A DNA stretch of 64,000 bases from Zoroaster sp. YZ-2022. Lineage: Eukaryota > Echinodermata > Asteroidea > Forcipulatida > Zoroasteridae. Position numbers and translations under genes: made by a program. Positions 13,597 through 26,600 of the stretch are shown here, piece after piece. Every line of letters starts with the position of its first letter. Positions within the stretch are counted from its first letter, which is position 1. Where the stretch lies: assembly GCA_029582265.1 (NCBI GenBank), contig CM055816.1, positions 90,177,204 through 90,241,203 on the forward strand, in the 5' to 3' direction. The notes under the pieces were generated by a model. The model was given only the letters and a program-made list of their open reading frames with translations. It was not told the origin of the DNA and ran no database searches.

Positions 13597-14004
13597 AGCT
13601 TGCGCGATAACGATTTTTTATCCATGATATATCGGCAAACATATATTGCAATTTTCAATAATATCGCAATTCTTTTTTTGCATTCATGCATGATTGCTTT
13701 AGAGCCGATAACCACAGGTATGTACCTCTCTACAAGTGTCACAATAAATTGCAAATTTATTTGCAGAGCGTGTATGTACTTCTGAAGTAGTTTGCTTTTG
13801 TTTCTCATTTCTAAAAGCTCAAAACACTAATGATTTTATTTCCATGGAATTTCTGACTTGACTCACAATGTCGATTTATATTTTATTGTGATATATTTGT
13901 ATTCGCGATTCGCCGATATGCCGATAACTTAAATAGGTTCTCGATATTGTAATCGAATAAAAAAGTTATCGCAATATTCGATATCGTGTTTATCACCCAA
14001 GCTT
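13597..14004. mobile_element. MITE with AGCTTGGGYGATAACGAT ends (copy A)
   Basis: The terminal inverted repeats are AGCTTGCGCGATAACGAT at the left and its near-complement ending in tatcacccaagctt at the right. An 11-base direct repeat, agtatgcagta, flanks the element (13586-13596 and 14005-14015) and may include a true 8-bp hAT-type duplication. The interior is dominated by cgatat/atatcg alternations. A truncated copy begins at about 12385, where the internal duplication cuts it. Confidence 0.7.
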
Positions 14005-14780
14005 AGTATGCAGTAAAATTGTTTCAAGTTAGATGTTGCTTTTTCGTTTCTTTCTATCTGTTTACCTTGTCTTGTGTGTGTACTTTTGTTAATTTTCAAT
14101 CTCTTTCTGTCTACAATGCCCATTCCCCTTACTCAGTTATTCCTCTATTTCTATTAAATATTTATCATTCTTTCTTCATACATATTTAGGTCAAGATGAG
14201 GTTGAGCGGTGAGAATGCAGCATTGAACCCCAGAGAAGAAAACTGTGGTCTTCATCAGAGATCCTCCCTGACAAACCGAGAAAAATTGAGAAAAAACTGT
14301 TTTCACAGTGCCAAACCTTGATTGCATGCCCAACGGAAAGATGAGAGGTTACTTTTGCAAATCGAAGATAAAGATCTTGTGGGTTTAGAAGTTTGCTATC
14401 ATTGTCTTTGCTATAATGAGTATGTACCCAATTCTTGACAAGGCCAGATTCATCAGATGAAAGACCTATTTGGTACAATGATGCATAAATAAAATTCTGT
14501 GAAGAAGTCATCCAGAAGAAAACAATGAAATTCTTTTCACAAAGTCATTACATCGTAAGTTCATCAAGTGCGTACAAGAAATGGAGGAGAGTTGACTGCA
14601 GTAAGTACAGGTCCCACAATCTGAAAACTAACACGTCTGAAAAGTACATTTCCTACACTGGTAATTCATAGATCATTTACTAAGAATACAATTGACTTGG
14701 TGTACAGCCAATCTCTAGCTGCAAAAGAACTGGTAGAGACTGCAGTTGGCTCAGATACATTATGTACTGATACTGATATA

Positions 14781-15035
14781 CACTCACTGGCCATAAGTAT
14801 TGCAACATACACCAAAGTTCAGTTTGAAGAACTGTGTTACAATAATTTATTTTATTTTATTTACACTACTTAAGACTTCTTGAAAGTGCCTGTGTTTTGA
14901 AGTCAATGTTCTTTTTACTGTTCTTGCTCGAAAATTATGTAATACACGATTGATGAAATCAGATTAAATGATCATCTCACCTGTTACTGTAAATTGCGAT
15001 TTTGAACATGTTGCAATACTTTTGGCCAGTGAGTG
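14781..15035. mobile_element. Mariner-type MITE in the decayed gene (copy A)
   Basis: Terminal inverted repeats begin cactcactggccataagtat and end with the near-complement ttttggccagtgagtg. The element is flanked by TA on both sides, the Tc1/mariner target duplication. It is too short to encode a transposase, so it is non-autonomous. Confidence 0.85.
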
Positions 15036-18000
15036 TAGACAGCAGTGAAGGTGCTGGAGAAGCAGAGAGATTTTCACATGAAAGTGCCTATCTTCACACA
15101 CTCTTCAATGCATCAGCTGTACTATATAATACACTTATAATGAAGAAATCACATGGCATTACAGCTACCCTGGCCATCAACTTCAGATGACTTATCCTTG
15201 CAGACTGCTTAACAAATGAGCCAGTAATTTTCAATCACCCGCTTTGTTCATCTTACACTAGGACACTGATTCCATGACCCGTTGAAAGTTTACTCTGATT
15301 GAGATAATGTTGCCCCTTTAACCATTAACTTTAATTAAAACATTCTGTTGACTTTCTTTTCATGCACCAGTAAAAGTTTTTTTAAGTGCCAAAAATTTAA
15401 CAATACTAGCCAAATCCAATTAATGTTAGGGACTACAGGTTCACTTATTTTGTATTTTGTACTTAAGAAAAAAATTATTCTTTTCATTGCAAATTAGACC
15501 TAGAAGTTTGGATAACCTTTATCCTGTATGAAATGGATTATTATTGATGGGTGCAAAAATGGATGGAAAAGTATCATGACCATGACAAAATAAAGCAGAA
15601 GTGTCATTCAAAAGATAATGTTGTTTCGCATTTCCTTTATTTAAATATCTTATTAATTTTGTATTTTAACGAAGAATGTGTTTCATCAATTTAAATATTT
15701 ACACAAAATGTTGACAATTAATAACCAATAATTTACTTTTTAAAGATGAGAAAAGATTCACAAATTGGTCTTTGATGTAGGTAGGGTTAGATCCAGGGTT
15801 GCCTAAAGAGGGTGGAGCTCAAGGTAAGGAGATGGGAAATGGGAAATGAAACCCCAAAATATTGAAATGAATGGACAATTTAGAAGTTTTTTACATGATC
15901 AATTAAATTGGAAAACTTGGGGGGGGGGGGTTAGACGTTCAGGGAAAAGTTGGGTTCAGACCTTTTATTCAAGGCAAGATTTTTTTTAAACTGGTTCATT
16001 TCTTTACAATGACATCAAATATTTCCCAAATATGGAATCCCCTTTCCAAACTCTTCCCTACCTGACTGGACCGATTTGACAGATTAGGGTAGAGAAACAT
16101 AACAAAAACCAGCCCATGTGAACTATTCAATTATACAAAAATCTCCAATGAAAATGTGGTTTTCTAAGAATGGCCAAAAGAGGGCGCTATTTTCATGTCA
16201 TAGTTCAAATGCAAATAATCTGCCAAACTGGCAAATTTTGTGAGTGTGGATTTATATATTAGAATTTACATGTAATTATATATTAAACTGTTTGTACGCT
16301 CATGCCTGATATGCGTCACGAAACTCAATTTCTGAATGCATTTTCATTGCACGCTCCATATCCATGGTCTAGCTAGTCTGAAGTCAAATCACATGCTGAA
16401 CTTAACTCCATAGCCGTAGTTTCTTGTCAAGTCGCACTTGGCAACACGGATGCGAATTTTGTCATGAAACTTTTCTGAAGAGAAAACCATATTTACCAAG
16501 TTCCAACTTAATTAATGTACTTTTAAACAACTTTAGGTGATGACGTCCTAACATGATGAACAACCAAACACCTTGAGAACGAGCATTCTACTCACTAGAC
16601 TAACATGCTCGTGCAAGTTTTTGGTGAATTAACTATTGAAGAACCTTTCAACCTTTGTAACATTAGATTTTTATGGGAATTTGTAAGTGAATGAGGAATT
16701 GTACTGCAGAAAAAATAGCTGCCTGGCTTGACTCGTTCCTGCAATGTCTCCCCATTTTAGCTGTAATAATGGGCGCTCTATTAAGGATTAGATTTCTTAA
16801 ATGTTGTTTATCATAACTGGGAGAAAGACAATAATCTGATAATAAAAAGCTCTTTAATTCATAGTACACTTAAAATATGCTCTTTATTTCTGTTAAATAC
16901 AAACTTGTACAATGTTAACATTTTGGATTTATTTTGCATTTTTAAACAACTTTAGGTGATGACACCATAACATGAACCCCAAACACCTTGAGTTTGTTTT
17001 TTACAAACTCTATACCTCTAGTTTCTTCTTCTTTTTCTTCTTCCGAATAAGAATTATCCACAGACAAAAACATAGTTGCAGAGTTCACAGAACCTTAAAA
17101 CTTCACACATACTTAGACCTTAACATGTAGTTGTGCCTAAACCTTAACATGTAGTTGTACACTAAGTTGTGATGTCATAGTGAGGTCATCAGATATCGAA
17201 TTACACTAAATCAAAGGTTAATATTTTCAAAAAATCATATCTCATGAACCACAAACGATATTTTCACAGTCTTTGCACCATGATATAGATCTTTAATTAT
17301 GTGATTTTTCGTACACAAACGTGACCCCAATTCGACCTCTCCTTCCGGTCGAAACCGGAAGTTGAAAATTTCAAAAACAAATCAAACAAATTCAAAAAAT
17401 CATATCTCATGAACCACAGAAAATATTTTCACAATCTTTGCATCATCTTAAAGACCTTGAACTATGTCACATTTCTTACACAGATATGACCCCAATTTGA
17501 CCTCTCCTTCCGGTCGAAAACAGAAGTTTAAATGAACAACTGTTCAGAAGTTGACAGCCATACTGTGTGAATGGCCTTGACGTTTTCTTACACACAGACA
17601 TATCGGCCTATAGTGTGTGTATATGCCTCGTAAACACATTCACTGCAGTATCTAATTAGCATATAATACCTTCGATCGTACGAAGACCTAGCTGTTACAT
17701 TTGTAAGGTCATGACCCGCCATGCGCATATGCATGGCAGCAACAACAATGGCTTACCTAGCGTCTGTCGGGCCCGTCTGCAGAAAATGCGTCGCAGAAAA
17801 TGTACTATTTGTCTAGCATGGAATCCAAATTGTTTTCATTTTCGGAAATGAGTTGGACAAAGCTAGTTTCTTCCATGTGCAAGTGGATGGAAGAAATAGA
17901 TGGTATGGTTTAGTGTGATATTGCCAATAAACCATGTCTAACCATGAAGCAAGGAATGGTCTAACCTTAGGGCTGTTGGAGCTAACGAGTAACGTTATAA

Positions 18001-19249
18001 CTTGTGATCGCCACGTCGCCGGTAACGAACAACTGTCAGAATCTCTGTTACAGGTAACGTAGGAATTATTTTTAAATGAATTTGAAAAATATCTGGACCT
18101 AATCAGACTACATATTTTTTGTAAAATAGTTGGACTTGATATGAAAAATATCCTTGAGAATTTAACTTATGTCTTCAGACTTTAATATCTCATTGTGATC
18201 TGTCCCTCAGTATCGTGTAGTGACAATTTAAAAATAAGATCATTCCTGGTGATTATCTTCTATAGTTACCATGTTAATACCTTGACCAACAAAATAAACT
18301 ATAAGTTACCCTAACCACCCCAAATCCATCAACATCCTCAAAGGGGCACGTTTTTGGGGGAAAATCAGCACTGTTGAAAAATGGGATCTTTATACTGGAG
18401 TTGTATCAGATACTTAAAAGTAATACTACATGTATTGTAGTTGCACAAACATAACTTTGTACATGGGCCAAGAATATTCAACTATTGGCGGTGTGAATAA
18501 CTAAGCATGGAAATGATGCTTATTCAGCTGAACTACATTTTGGGAACTTAAGTTAATTTTTCATAGTGTATACAATGAAGATGGGTGCTGACCCATTTAT
18601 TTTTTATTTTACATGTATGTATTAATGGATGAATAGCCGACATTCCTAAAATTAATTACCATTTGATTTACAGATTTATGGGTACCACTCTTGAGTGATA
18701 CAAATGCTTCCATGCCATTTGCAGGGCTGAGAGGAAGAAATAAGATTAAGAAGAAACAGAAACATCAAGGTAGGCAAATATTGAAAAATACGGGTAGAAT
18801 GTCGCATCCGACCGCCACTTTTTCTCATTCAGTATAACCATTAAAGTAATCTTACCTACCTCGTAAGGTGGAGAACATATGGATGATGATGGACATACTT
18901 CACATTATTCCAGGATATTTATTTCATGAAAAATCAGCCATTTTGCTATACGATGAATTCCTCAGTCATGTCAGTCTGATGTCGTAAACTCCACAATTAG
19001 TGACCAACACAGTCATTTGTACATGCGCAGTGGCAACTATAATAGGATCCTTCTATTTTCTGAAGGGGAGGATTTTTTAGAAGGGAATAAAAGTGGATTT
19101 TAAAGATAGTTTTCGCTTTCTGTACCACCAAAAATCGATAGAATAATTTTAACTGGTTAGTGGTTGCAAAAATTCCCAAAACCCTTTAAAAGTGGTGGTC
19201 GGATACGACATTCTTTCCAAAAATTCAATCAAGTTTCAAGTATGCAGTA

Positions 19250-19664
19250 AGCTTGGGCGATATCGATTTTTTTTTCATCCACGATATATCGGCAAACATA
19301 TCGCGATTTTCGATAATATCGCAATTCTTTTTTGCATTCATGCATGATTGCTTTAGAGCCGATAACCACAGGTATATACCCCTCTTCAAGTGTCACAATA
19401 AATTGCAAATTCATTTGCAGAGCATGTATGTACTTCTGAAGTAGTTTGCTTTTGTTTCTCATTTCTAAAAGCTCAAAAGACTGTTCTGTTTTTGTTTCCA
19501 TGGAATTTCTGACTTGACTCACAATGTCGATTTATTTTTTATCGTGATATATTTTTATTCGCGATTCGCCGATATGCCGATAACTTAAAAAAGGTTCTCG
19601 ATATTGTAATCGAATAAAAAAGGTATCGCGATATTCGATATTATCGTGTTTATCACCCAAGCTT
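19250..19664. mobile_element. MITE with AGCTTGGGYGATAACGAT ends (copy B)
   Basis: Orthologous to 13597-14004. It has the same ends and flanking repeat (agtatgcagta at 19239-19249, aatatgcagta at 19665-19675). The shared site shows that insertion preceded the segmental duplication. Confidence 0.7.
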
Positions 19665-20465
19665 AATATGCAGTAAAATTGTTTCTAGTTATATGTTGCT
19701 TTTTCGTTTCTTTCTATCTGTTTACCTTGTCTTGTGTGTGTACTTTTGTTAATTTTCCCTCTCTTTCTGTCTACAATGCCCATTCCCCTTACTCACTTAT
19801 TCCTCTATTTCTATTCAATATTTATCATTTCTTCATACATATTCAGGTCAAGATGAGGTTCAGCGGTGAGAATGCAGCACTGAACCCCAGAGAAGAAAAC
19901 CGTGGTCTTCATCAGAGTTCCTCCCTGACAAACCAAGAAAAATTGAGGAAAAAAAACTAATAAGTATTCACAGTGCCAAACATTGATTGCATGCCAACTG
20001 TTTGAAGCAGTCCAACGGAAAGATGAGAGGTTACTTTTGCAAATCGAAGATAAAGATCTTGTGGGTTTAGAAGTTTGCTATCATTGTCTTTGCTATAATG
20101 AGTATGTACCCAATTCTTGACAAGGCCAGATCCATCAGATGAAATACCTCTTTGGTACAATGATGCATAAATAAAATTCTGTGAAGAAGTCATCCAGAAG
20201 AAAATAATAAAAACAATGATTTTTTTTCACAAAGTCATTACATCGTAAGTTAATAAAGTGCGTACAAGAAGTGGAGGGAGTTGACTGCAGTAAGTACAGG
20301 TCCCACAATCTGAAAACACATCTGAAAAGTACATTTCCTACACTGGTATTTCATAGATCATTTACTAAGAATACAATTGACTTGGTGTACAGCCAATCTC
20401 TAGTTGCAACAGAACTGGTAGAGACTGCAGTTAGCTCAGATACATTATGTACTGATACTGATATA

Positions 20466-20715
20466 CACTCACTGGCCATAAGTATTGCAACACACACCAA
20501 AGTTCAGTTTGGAGAACTGTGTTACAATAATTTATTTTATTTTATTTACACTACTTAAGACTTCTTGAAAGTGCCTGTGTTTTGAAGTCAATGTTCTTTT
20601 TTACTGTTCTTGCTCGGAAATTATGTAATACACGATCGATGAAATCAGATTAAATCTCACCTGTTGCTGTAAATTGCTATTTTGAGCATGTTGCAATACT
20701 TTGGGCCAGTGAGTG
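20466..20715. mobile_element. Mariner-type MITE in the decayed gene (copy B)
   Basis: Same element and same site as 14781-15035, with TA on both flanks. It interrupts the ORF between CTDTDI and DSSEGAG. Confidence 0.85.
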
Positions 20716-22739
20716 TAGACAGCAGTGAAGGTGCTGGAGAAGCAGAGAGATTTTCACATGAAAGTGCCTATCTTCACACACTCTTCAATGCATCAGCTGT
20801 ACTATATAATACACTTATAATGAAGAAATCACATGGCATTACAGCTACCCTGGCCATCAACTTCAGATGACTTATCCTTGCAGACTGCTTAACAAATGAG
20901 CCAGTAATTTTCAATCACCCGCTTTGTTCATCTTACACTAGGACACTGATTCCATGACCCGTTGAAAGTCTACTCTGATTGAGATAATGTTGCCCCTTAT
21001 AAACTTTAATTAAAACATTCTGTTGACTTTCTTTTCATGCACCAGTAAACGTTTTTTTAAGTGCCAAAGATTTAACAATACTAGCCAAATCCAATTAATG
21101 TTAGGGACTACAGGTTCACTTATTTTGTATTTTGTACTTCAGAATTGTTTTTCTCTTTTCATTGCAAATTAGACCTAGAAGTTTGGATAGCCTTTATCCT
21201 GTATGAAATGGATTATTATTGATGGGTGCAAAAATGGATGGAAAAGGAGTATCATGACCATGACAAAAAAAAGCAGAAGTGTCATTCAAAAGATAATGTT
21301 GTTTCGCATTTACTTTATTTAAATATCTTATTAATTTTATGTATTAACGAAGAATGTGTTTCATCAATTTAAATATTTACACAAAACGTTGACAATTAAT
21401 AACCAATAATTTACTTTTTAAAGATGAGAAAAGATTCACAAATTGGTCTTTGATGTAGGTAGGGTTAGATCCAGGGTTGCCTAAAGAGGGTGGAGCTCAA
21501 GGTAAGAAGATGGGGGATGGGAAATGAAACCCCAAAATATTGAAATATATGGACAATTTAGAAGTTTTACACATGATCAATTATATTGGAATGCTACACC
21601 ACGACACCATAGATCCTACCCTGGGAGTAATGGGTAAAACCCGGGGGGGATGGGGGTCAGTCGTTCAGGGAGCAGTCGAGTTCAGACCTTTTATTCAAGG
21701 CAAGATTTGTTTTAAACTGGTTCAGTTCTTTACAATGGCATCACATATTTCCCAAATATGGAATGCCCTTTCCAAACTCTTCCCTACCTCACTGGACCAA
21801 TTTGACAGATTAGGGTAGGGGAAACATGAAAAAACATAGCCCATGTGAACTATTCAATTATACAAAAATCCCCATTAAAATGTATAGTTTTTTAAGAATG
21901 ACCGAAAGAGGGCGCTATTTTCATGTCATAGTTCAAATGCAAATATCTGCCAAACTGGCAAGTTTTGTGAGTGTGGATTTATATAATTAGAATTTACATG
22001 TAATTATCTATTAAACTGTTTCTACGCTCATGCTTGATATGCGTCACGAAACTCAATTTCTGAATGCATTTTCATTGCACGCTCCATGGTCTAGTAGTCT
22101 GAAGTCAAGTCACATGCTGAACTTAACTCCATAGCTGTAGTCTCTTGTCAAGTCGCACTTGGCACCACGGATGCAAGTTTTATCATGAAACTTTTCTGAA
22201 GAGGAAACCATATTTACCAAGTTCAGACTTAATTAATGTACTTTTAAACAACTTTAGGTGATGACGTTATAACATGATGAACAACCAAACACCTTGAGAA
22301 CGAGCATTCTACTCACTAGACTAACATGCTCGTGCAAGTTTTGGGGAATTAACTATTGAAGAACCTTTCAACCTTTGTAACCTTTTATGGGAATTTGTAA
22401 GTGAATGAGGAATTGTACTGCAGAAAAAATAGCTGCCTGGCTTGGCTCGTTCCTGCAATGTCTCCCCATTTTAGCTGTAATAATGGGCGTTCTATTAAGG
22501 ATTAGATTTCTTAAATGTTGTTTATCATAACTGGGAGAAAGACAATATAATCTGATAATAACAAGCACTTTAATTCATAGTAAACTTAAAATAGGCTCTT
22601 TATTTCTGTTAAATACAAACTTATACAATGTTAACATTTTGTATTTATTTTGCATTTTTAAACAACTTTAGGTGATGACACCATAACATGAACCCCCAAA
22701 CACCTTGAGTTTGTTTTTTACAAACTCTATACCTCTAGT

Positions 22740-23538
22740 TATTTTCTTATTTCGTGTCACACTGAATTCCCAGCTGGCTAATTTAGACCATAATAATAAA
22801 AGCCTAAAATAAAAAAATAGTAAAAGTGAAAATTGTATTATGTTCGGCTATAATCTACTATTGACCTTAAATCTAAACACCGATCGTCTCAACATTGTTT
22901 AAGTTAAACCTAAATAATGGTTATCGATATTCTAACAGTTCTTTTGAATTGAATCTTGATTTTTATTTTTTAATTTTTTTTTGTTACAATATGTGGACCA
23001 AGAAAAGGTGTCTGAAATGGAATCACAGTTCATTGAGTTCGAAATGTGTTGGTAAGGGCAGTATGTTACTGGACGTTAATGGATGATAAAGACAGATCGG
23101 ACGTGACCACTTGAATTTCAGTGGAAAATGCTGATAATGTATACATTTTAATACGTATTTCTGGGGATTAATTGTCAATCAATTACAATAAATAAACTGG
23201 GTGAGATGGAATCATGTGACCACTTCCAGTGCATTATGGAAATCGTTTTTGGGTATTTACTTCTTCAGTGTATGACACAGTAATCTGGGTATAAATAGCA
23301 CCCCTCTGTGTAGAAAATTGTGTTACCAAGTCGCCTACCCCTATCCTATGGTAAATTCTGAAGCAATGAACACAAGTAAAGAAGTAAAAATATTAATCAA
23401 ATTTAGATGCACATTTCAAACCTATTAAAATACAACTTCAATGTTGTTATCATTTTTACTCAAAGAATAAAATCAGGAAAATGGAATAAATATTTTACTG
23501 AGGAAAGATCAGCAAAGACTAGAGAAAAAGAAACATAC
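22740..23538. other. Interval beyond the last traced exon of the ZU5-UPA gene
   Basis: AT-rich. The minus-strand gene must end or continue here, because exon 23539-23621 ends in a consensus donor. I could not find a convincing phase-0 exon. A short plus-strand stretch ending at a GTAAGG donor (22990-23052) is open but unrecognised. Confidence 0.3.
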
Positions 23539-23621
23539 CGTTATAAGAGGTTGAGACTGCTGTACTCTGGTATCCTCTTCTACAGACTCCTGTTCTTTAT
23601 TCTCATTCATAACGTTCATAT
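23539..23621 (-). CDS. ZU5-UPA gene, exon 9
   Basis: 83 bp, acceptor tatag, donor GTATGT. The phase-1 junction with exon 8 gives an Asp codon, then MNVMNENKEQESVEEDTRVQ and QSQPLIT. It is acidic and probably disordered. It leaves in phase 0, so at least one more exon is expected downstream. Confidence 0.6.
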
Positions 23622-26600
23622 CTATACATTAGAAAGTAGGTATATGTTAAAACAATAAGAGGAAACGTGTCCAAGCCCCTATTGATATAACTGTGGCTTG
23701 TTGCTGTTGACCTATCTACAATATTTTAGAACCACACGTCACAAAATTACATTAAAGACAATTACATTCGTGGCGGTTCTGTTATAGGAATTAGGAAGCA
23801 AATCATACTGTTCGAAAGCGGTGGCACTTACCTGATACATTTATTATCCTGACAGCTTCTTCGATATTTAGGTGACTTAACACTTGTTTCAGATACTGCA
23901 CAGACTTCTCGTTAGATATGTGATGTTGTACACACTTCGCGAAGTAGATTTTCAGTATCTCCTTGTTCGTGGCTGTCGCAGATATATAACCCGTACCGGA
24001 GAGGTAGTCAGTATACTCAGTAAGTAGTTCTTTATCACTTTTACGCTCGTCAAGTATTTTGCAAACAGTACTAACTATTTCCTCTGTTAAACCACCATAA
24101 TCTCCGAACTCTTGCCGTGGTCTTCTTGTAAGGGCCTTCTCCATTTCTCTCTACATTGTGAGATAATAAATGTGGGGGTACCGTTGAAATTTTGTAAAGG
24201 TAAGTTAAAAGACTGGTAATAATAAAATAACAAAATGCTTAAATTTTAAATAAAAAGCTCACGATGGTATTAATCTTCCCTGGAAATAATTGGGTGTTGT
24301 AAGAAAAGTTTCCTGTAGAAGACTTAATACACCAAATATTAATGCATTTTAGGGACTACTATTTTCTAGTAAACATTGCATTTCACTTTATGGTTGTATA
24401 ATGTATAACTCGATTAAAATGGATTCCAACAGATTCAAAGAGAGTAAGTGTACACATAAAGTCATGTTTTTATTATTTATTTTTACATATTGATTGATTG
24501 ATCGATCGATCGATCGATTTGTGTACATGTTCTTTTGGTGATGCCCTGACAAAATATGACACCAAACATAAATGATGCAATGTGAACAAAACTGTCAATA
24601 AGTCAATGAGTGAAGGGCATTGTTATCCATGTAAATTCCCACAGTGTAAAAACTGCCTCTATCTATTTCCTGCATTGTTTCCATAGTCTTCGTATGATGC
24701 ATTACATGCAAGTTTTACCCGAATTTTGGCCAATGAGTAATTGAGTAATAATATTTACATTTGTCACATGTTCAACAATTAAATTAATGACTTGATGATG
24801 TTTTGTTATACCTTGACAATGTGCATTTTATACACTTTTTTCTGATTAAACGTTTTTGCTCATGCTTTCCATATATAAACCAATAAGTTATATAAACTAA
24901 TAAGGCCAAACAAAGTATCCGGTTTCTGATCATAGGTTGGCTTCAATAACGGTGCGGTGACGTACAAATTGGGCATAAGCGGCAGAATTCCAATCGATCC
25001 AGCAATTTTGCCAGCAATTGGACATCGTTTCATATCCCCTCAAAAAAGAAACAAAAAATTCGCACGCAAAACCAGAAACTGGAAACTATTTTTGTTGAGC
25101 TTAATTTATGTTTACTTGACTTTTGCTTGTCCTCAAAATATAATAATACCCATATTGTACTTACTTTGACAGCTACCATTGGCATATGCAGAGAACGTTC
25201 ACCACGTCCATCGATTTTGGTTTCAGTAAATGTCTCCTCCGTTTCTCTCTACATTGTGAAATAACAAACGTGGGGGTACCGTTGAAACTTTTTGTAAAAA
25301 TTTAAAAGATTGGTAACAATAAAATTACCAAATGGTCGAATTTTAATGTAAAATTTATTAAGTGTAAAGCTCAAGATGGTCTTAATCTTCTCTAAAAATT
25401 GTTTAAGGTGCTGTAAGGACAATTTCCTATATTACATACAATATTTAATACAGCAAATATTAATACATTTTTAGGGACTAATATTTTCCAAGATGTTATA
25501 GAAACTAATAAGGCCAAACGAAGTCTCCGGTTTCTGGTCATTGGTTGGCTTTGAAACGGTGTGGTGACGTACACATCGGGCATACGTTCATACATGTGAC
25601 AACAATTTTAAAATATAGCGCAGCAATTTTGGCTGCAATTGGACATCGTTTCATAGCGACAAAAAGAAAACTAAAAATTACGCGCACCAAACCAGAAACC
25701 AGTTTTTGTTGACCTTAATTTATGTTTACTTGACTTTTGCTTGTTAATTTGGTTAAATTAACGATGTGTAAAGCTCAAAACAATGTCCTCAAAACAATGT
25801 GTAATACAATATACAACTTACAAGCTGAAATACACAAGGACTAACAACAAACTAACGCAAACAACAACGGACTGATGTGTTCACTGATTTACAACTTCAC
25901 GGGGGTGACTATACCAAGTTCCCAAAACTGTGTTTGATATCAGTTCGTGTACGGTAGCGGTTCGTGATTCGATTGTAGCGGTTCGTGTACCGCCATCGTG
26001 CGGCGTCGGATCGTGTATCAAAAACGTACAAACGCAGTCTTGAACCAAGACTAATGTGTCGCTGAAGAAAGGCCTTATTCATAGTGTAAGATTACTGAGT
26101 TATTGTATTACATTATAAACCCAACTCTTACATTATTACATCTGGCGTGGCATGATTCGTTTCCTGCTGCACCACTTTCCACGACATTGTTGTTTGACGC
26201 GTGTATCTATGATGGAAAAGGTTTACTTTAAATTAATTTCACTTATTATTCTCATGTACATATGAATTTGTTTTATTTATTTATGTTGTTTTAGTTATCT
26301 TTTATTATGGTTTTTCATTGATATTGTCTTCATTGATGTTCATAATGAACCTCTACTTACTTGTTTTGGCTTGACTGACAGCTGGACTGTATCTCCACGC
26401 CATTCACTTTCTGCTTCAGAGCTCAGCTGGCAGCAATGGGCATGACTGTATGGAATATCATCTGTCACAGGTTTGCTTGCCTCGATGGATTGTTGTTTTG
26501 TCAGTTCAAATGTTACCGAACTCTGGGAAAACCTCCATATATTCTTTCTGAGGATGAAAAAATAAAAAAATAAATAAATACCAATTCGATTACAATATTG

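Larger units (their letters stand above)
11895..15212 (+). pseudogene. Decayed TE-associated zinc-coordinating gene, copy A
   Basis: Remains of a multi-exon protein. A spliced exon (acceptor at 11895, donor after 11989; repeated at 13029-13117) reads YGYHSEWYKCFHAICRAE, a Cys/His cluster. The next exon, from 14190, carries NPREEN, then LLLQIEDKDLVGLEVCYHC and LCYNEY. Later come VDCSKYRSHNLK, LYNTLIMKKSH and PWPSTSDDLSLQTA before a TAA at 15210-15212. This order (Cys/His cluster, DLV.lE..YH..CY, YRSHNLK, PWP.T.DDL) matches a family of large uncharacterised proteins common in fish and marine invertebrates, often TE-associated. In-frame stops, frameshifts and a mariner MITE inside the ORF (14781-15035) show it is broken. 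The family is recognised from its pattern only; no function is known to me. Confidence 0.55.
10372..17021. repeat. Tandem segmental duplication, copy A
   Basis: About 6.65 kb that is repeated head-to-tail as copy B. The join is visible at 17022, where 'cttcttctttttcttccg' restarts the sequence seen at 10372. Copy A is longer because it has an internal duplication: 11463-12594 is repeated starting at 12595, and the restart is marked by 'gatcattcctggtgattat'. The copy contains a hairpin-module pair, a decayed multi-exon gene and two MITEs. Confidence 0.85.
18674..20892 (+). pseudogene. Decayed TE-associated zinc-coordinating gene, copy B
   Basis: Second copy of the decayed gene. The Cys/His exon is 18674-18769 and the next exon starts at 19847. 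The segment 20271-20465 stays open and is better preserved than in copy A: VDCSKYRSHNLKTHLKSTFP, then LVFHRSFTKN and LVYSQSL. The ORF resumes as DSSEGAGEAERFSHESAYLH after the mariner MITE (20466-20715). Removing the MITE and one TA joins the two parts in frame, so the MITE landed in an intact exon. An in-frame stop follows NEYVPNS, so the gene was already broken or has decayed since. The TAA is at 20890-20892. Confidence 0.55.
17022..22739. repeat. Tandem segmental duplication, copy B
   Basis: About 5.7 kb, collinear with copy A from the hairpin modules to the end at 'ctctatacctctag' (compare 17009-17020). It lacks the internal duplication of copy A. Divergence is low, with small indels, and both MITEs sit at the same sites as in copy A. 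The transpositions therefore preceded the duplication. Confidence 0.85.
24139..25746. repeat. Local tandem duplication of intron and exon start in the ZU5-UPA gene
   Basis: Two similar blocks, about 24139-25130 and 25230-25746. Shared landmarks are 'tttctctctacattgtga' at the exon starts, 'gtgggggtaccgttgaaa', 'actaataaggccaaac', 'caattggacatcgtttcata' and 'tttatgtttacttgactttt'. The first block also holds about 480 bp (24400-24880) absent from the second. Confidence 0.8.

Noticed and set aside
14191..14511. Minus-strand ORF repeated in both segmental copies
   Set aside because: The plus strand of the same interval carries the family motif DLVGLEVCYHC with spliced-exon context. The minus ORF is its shadow.
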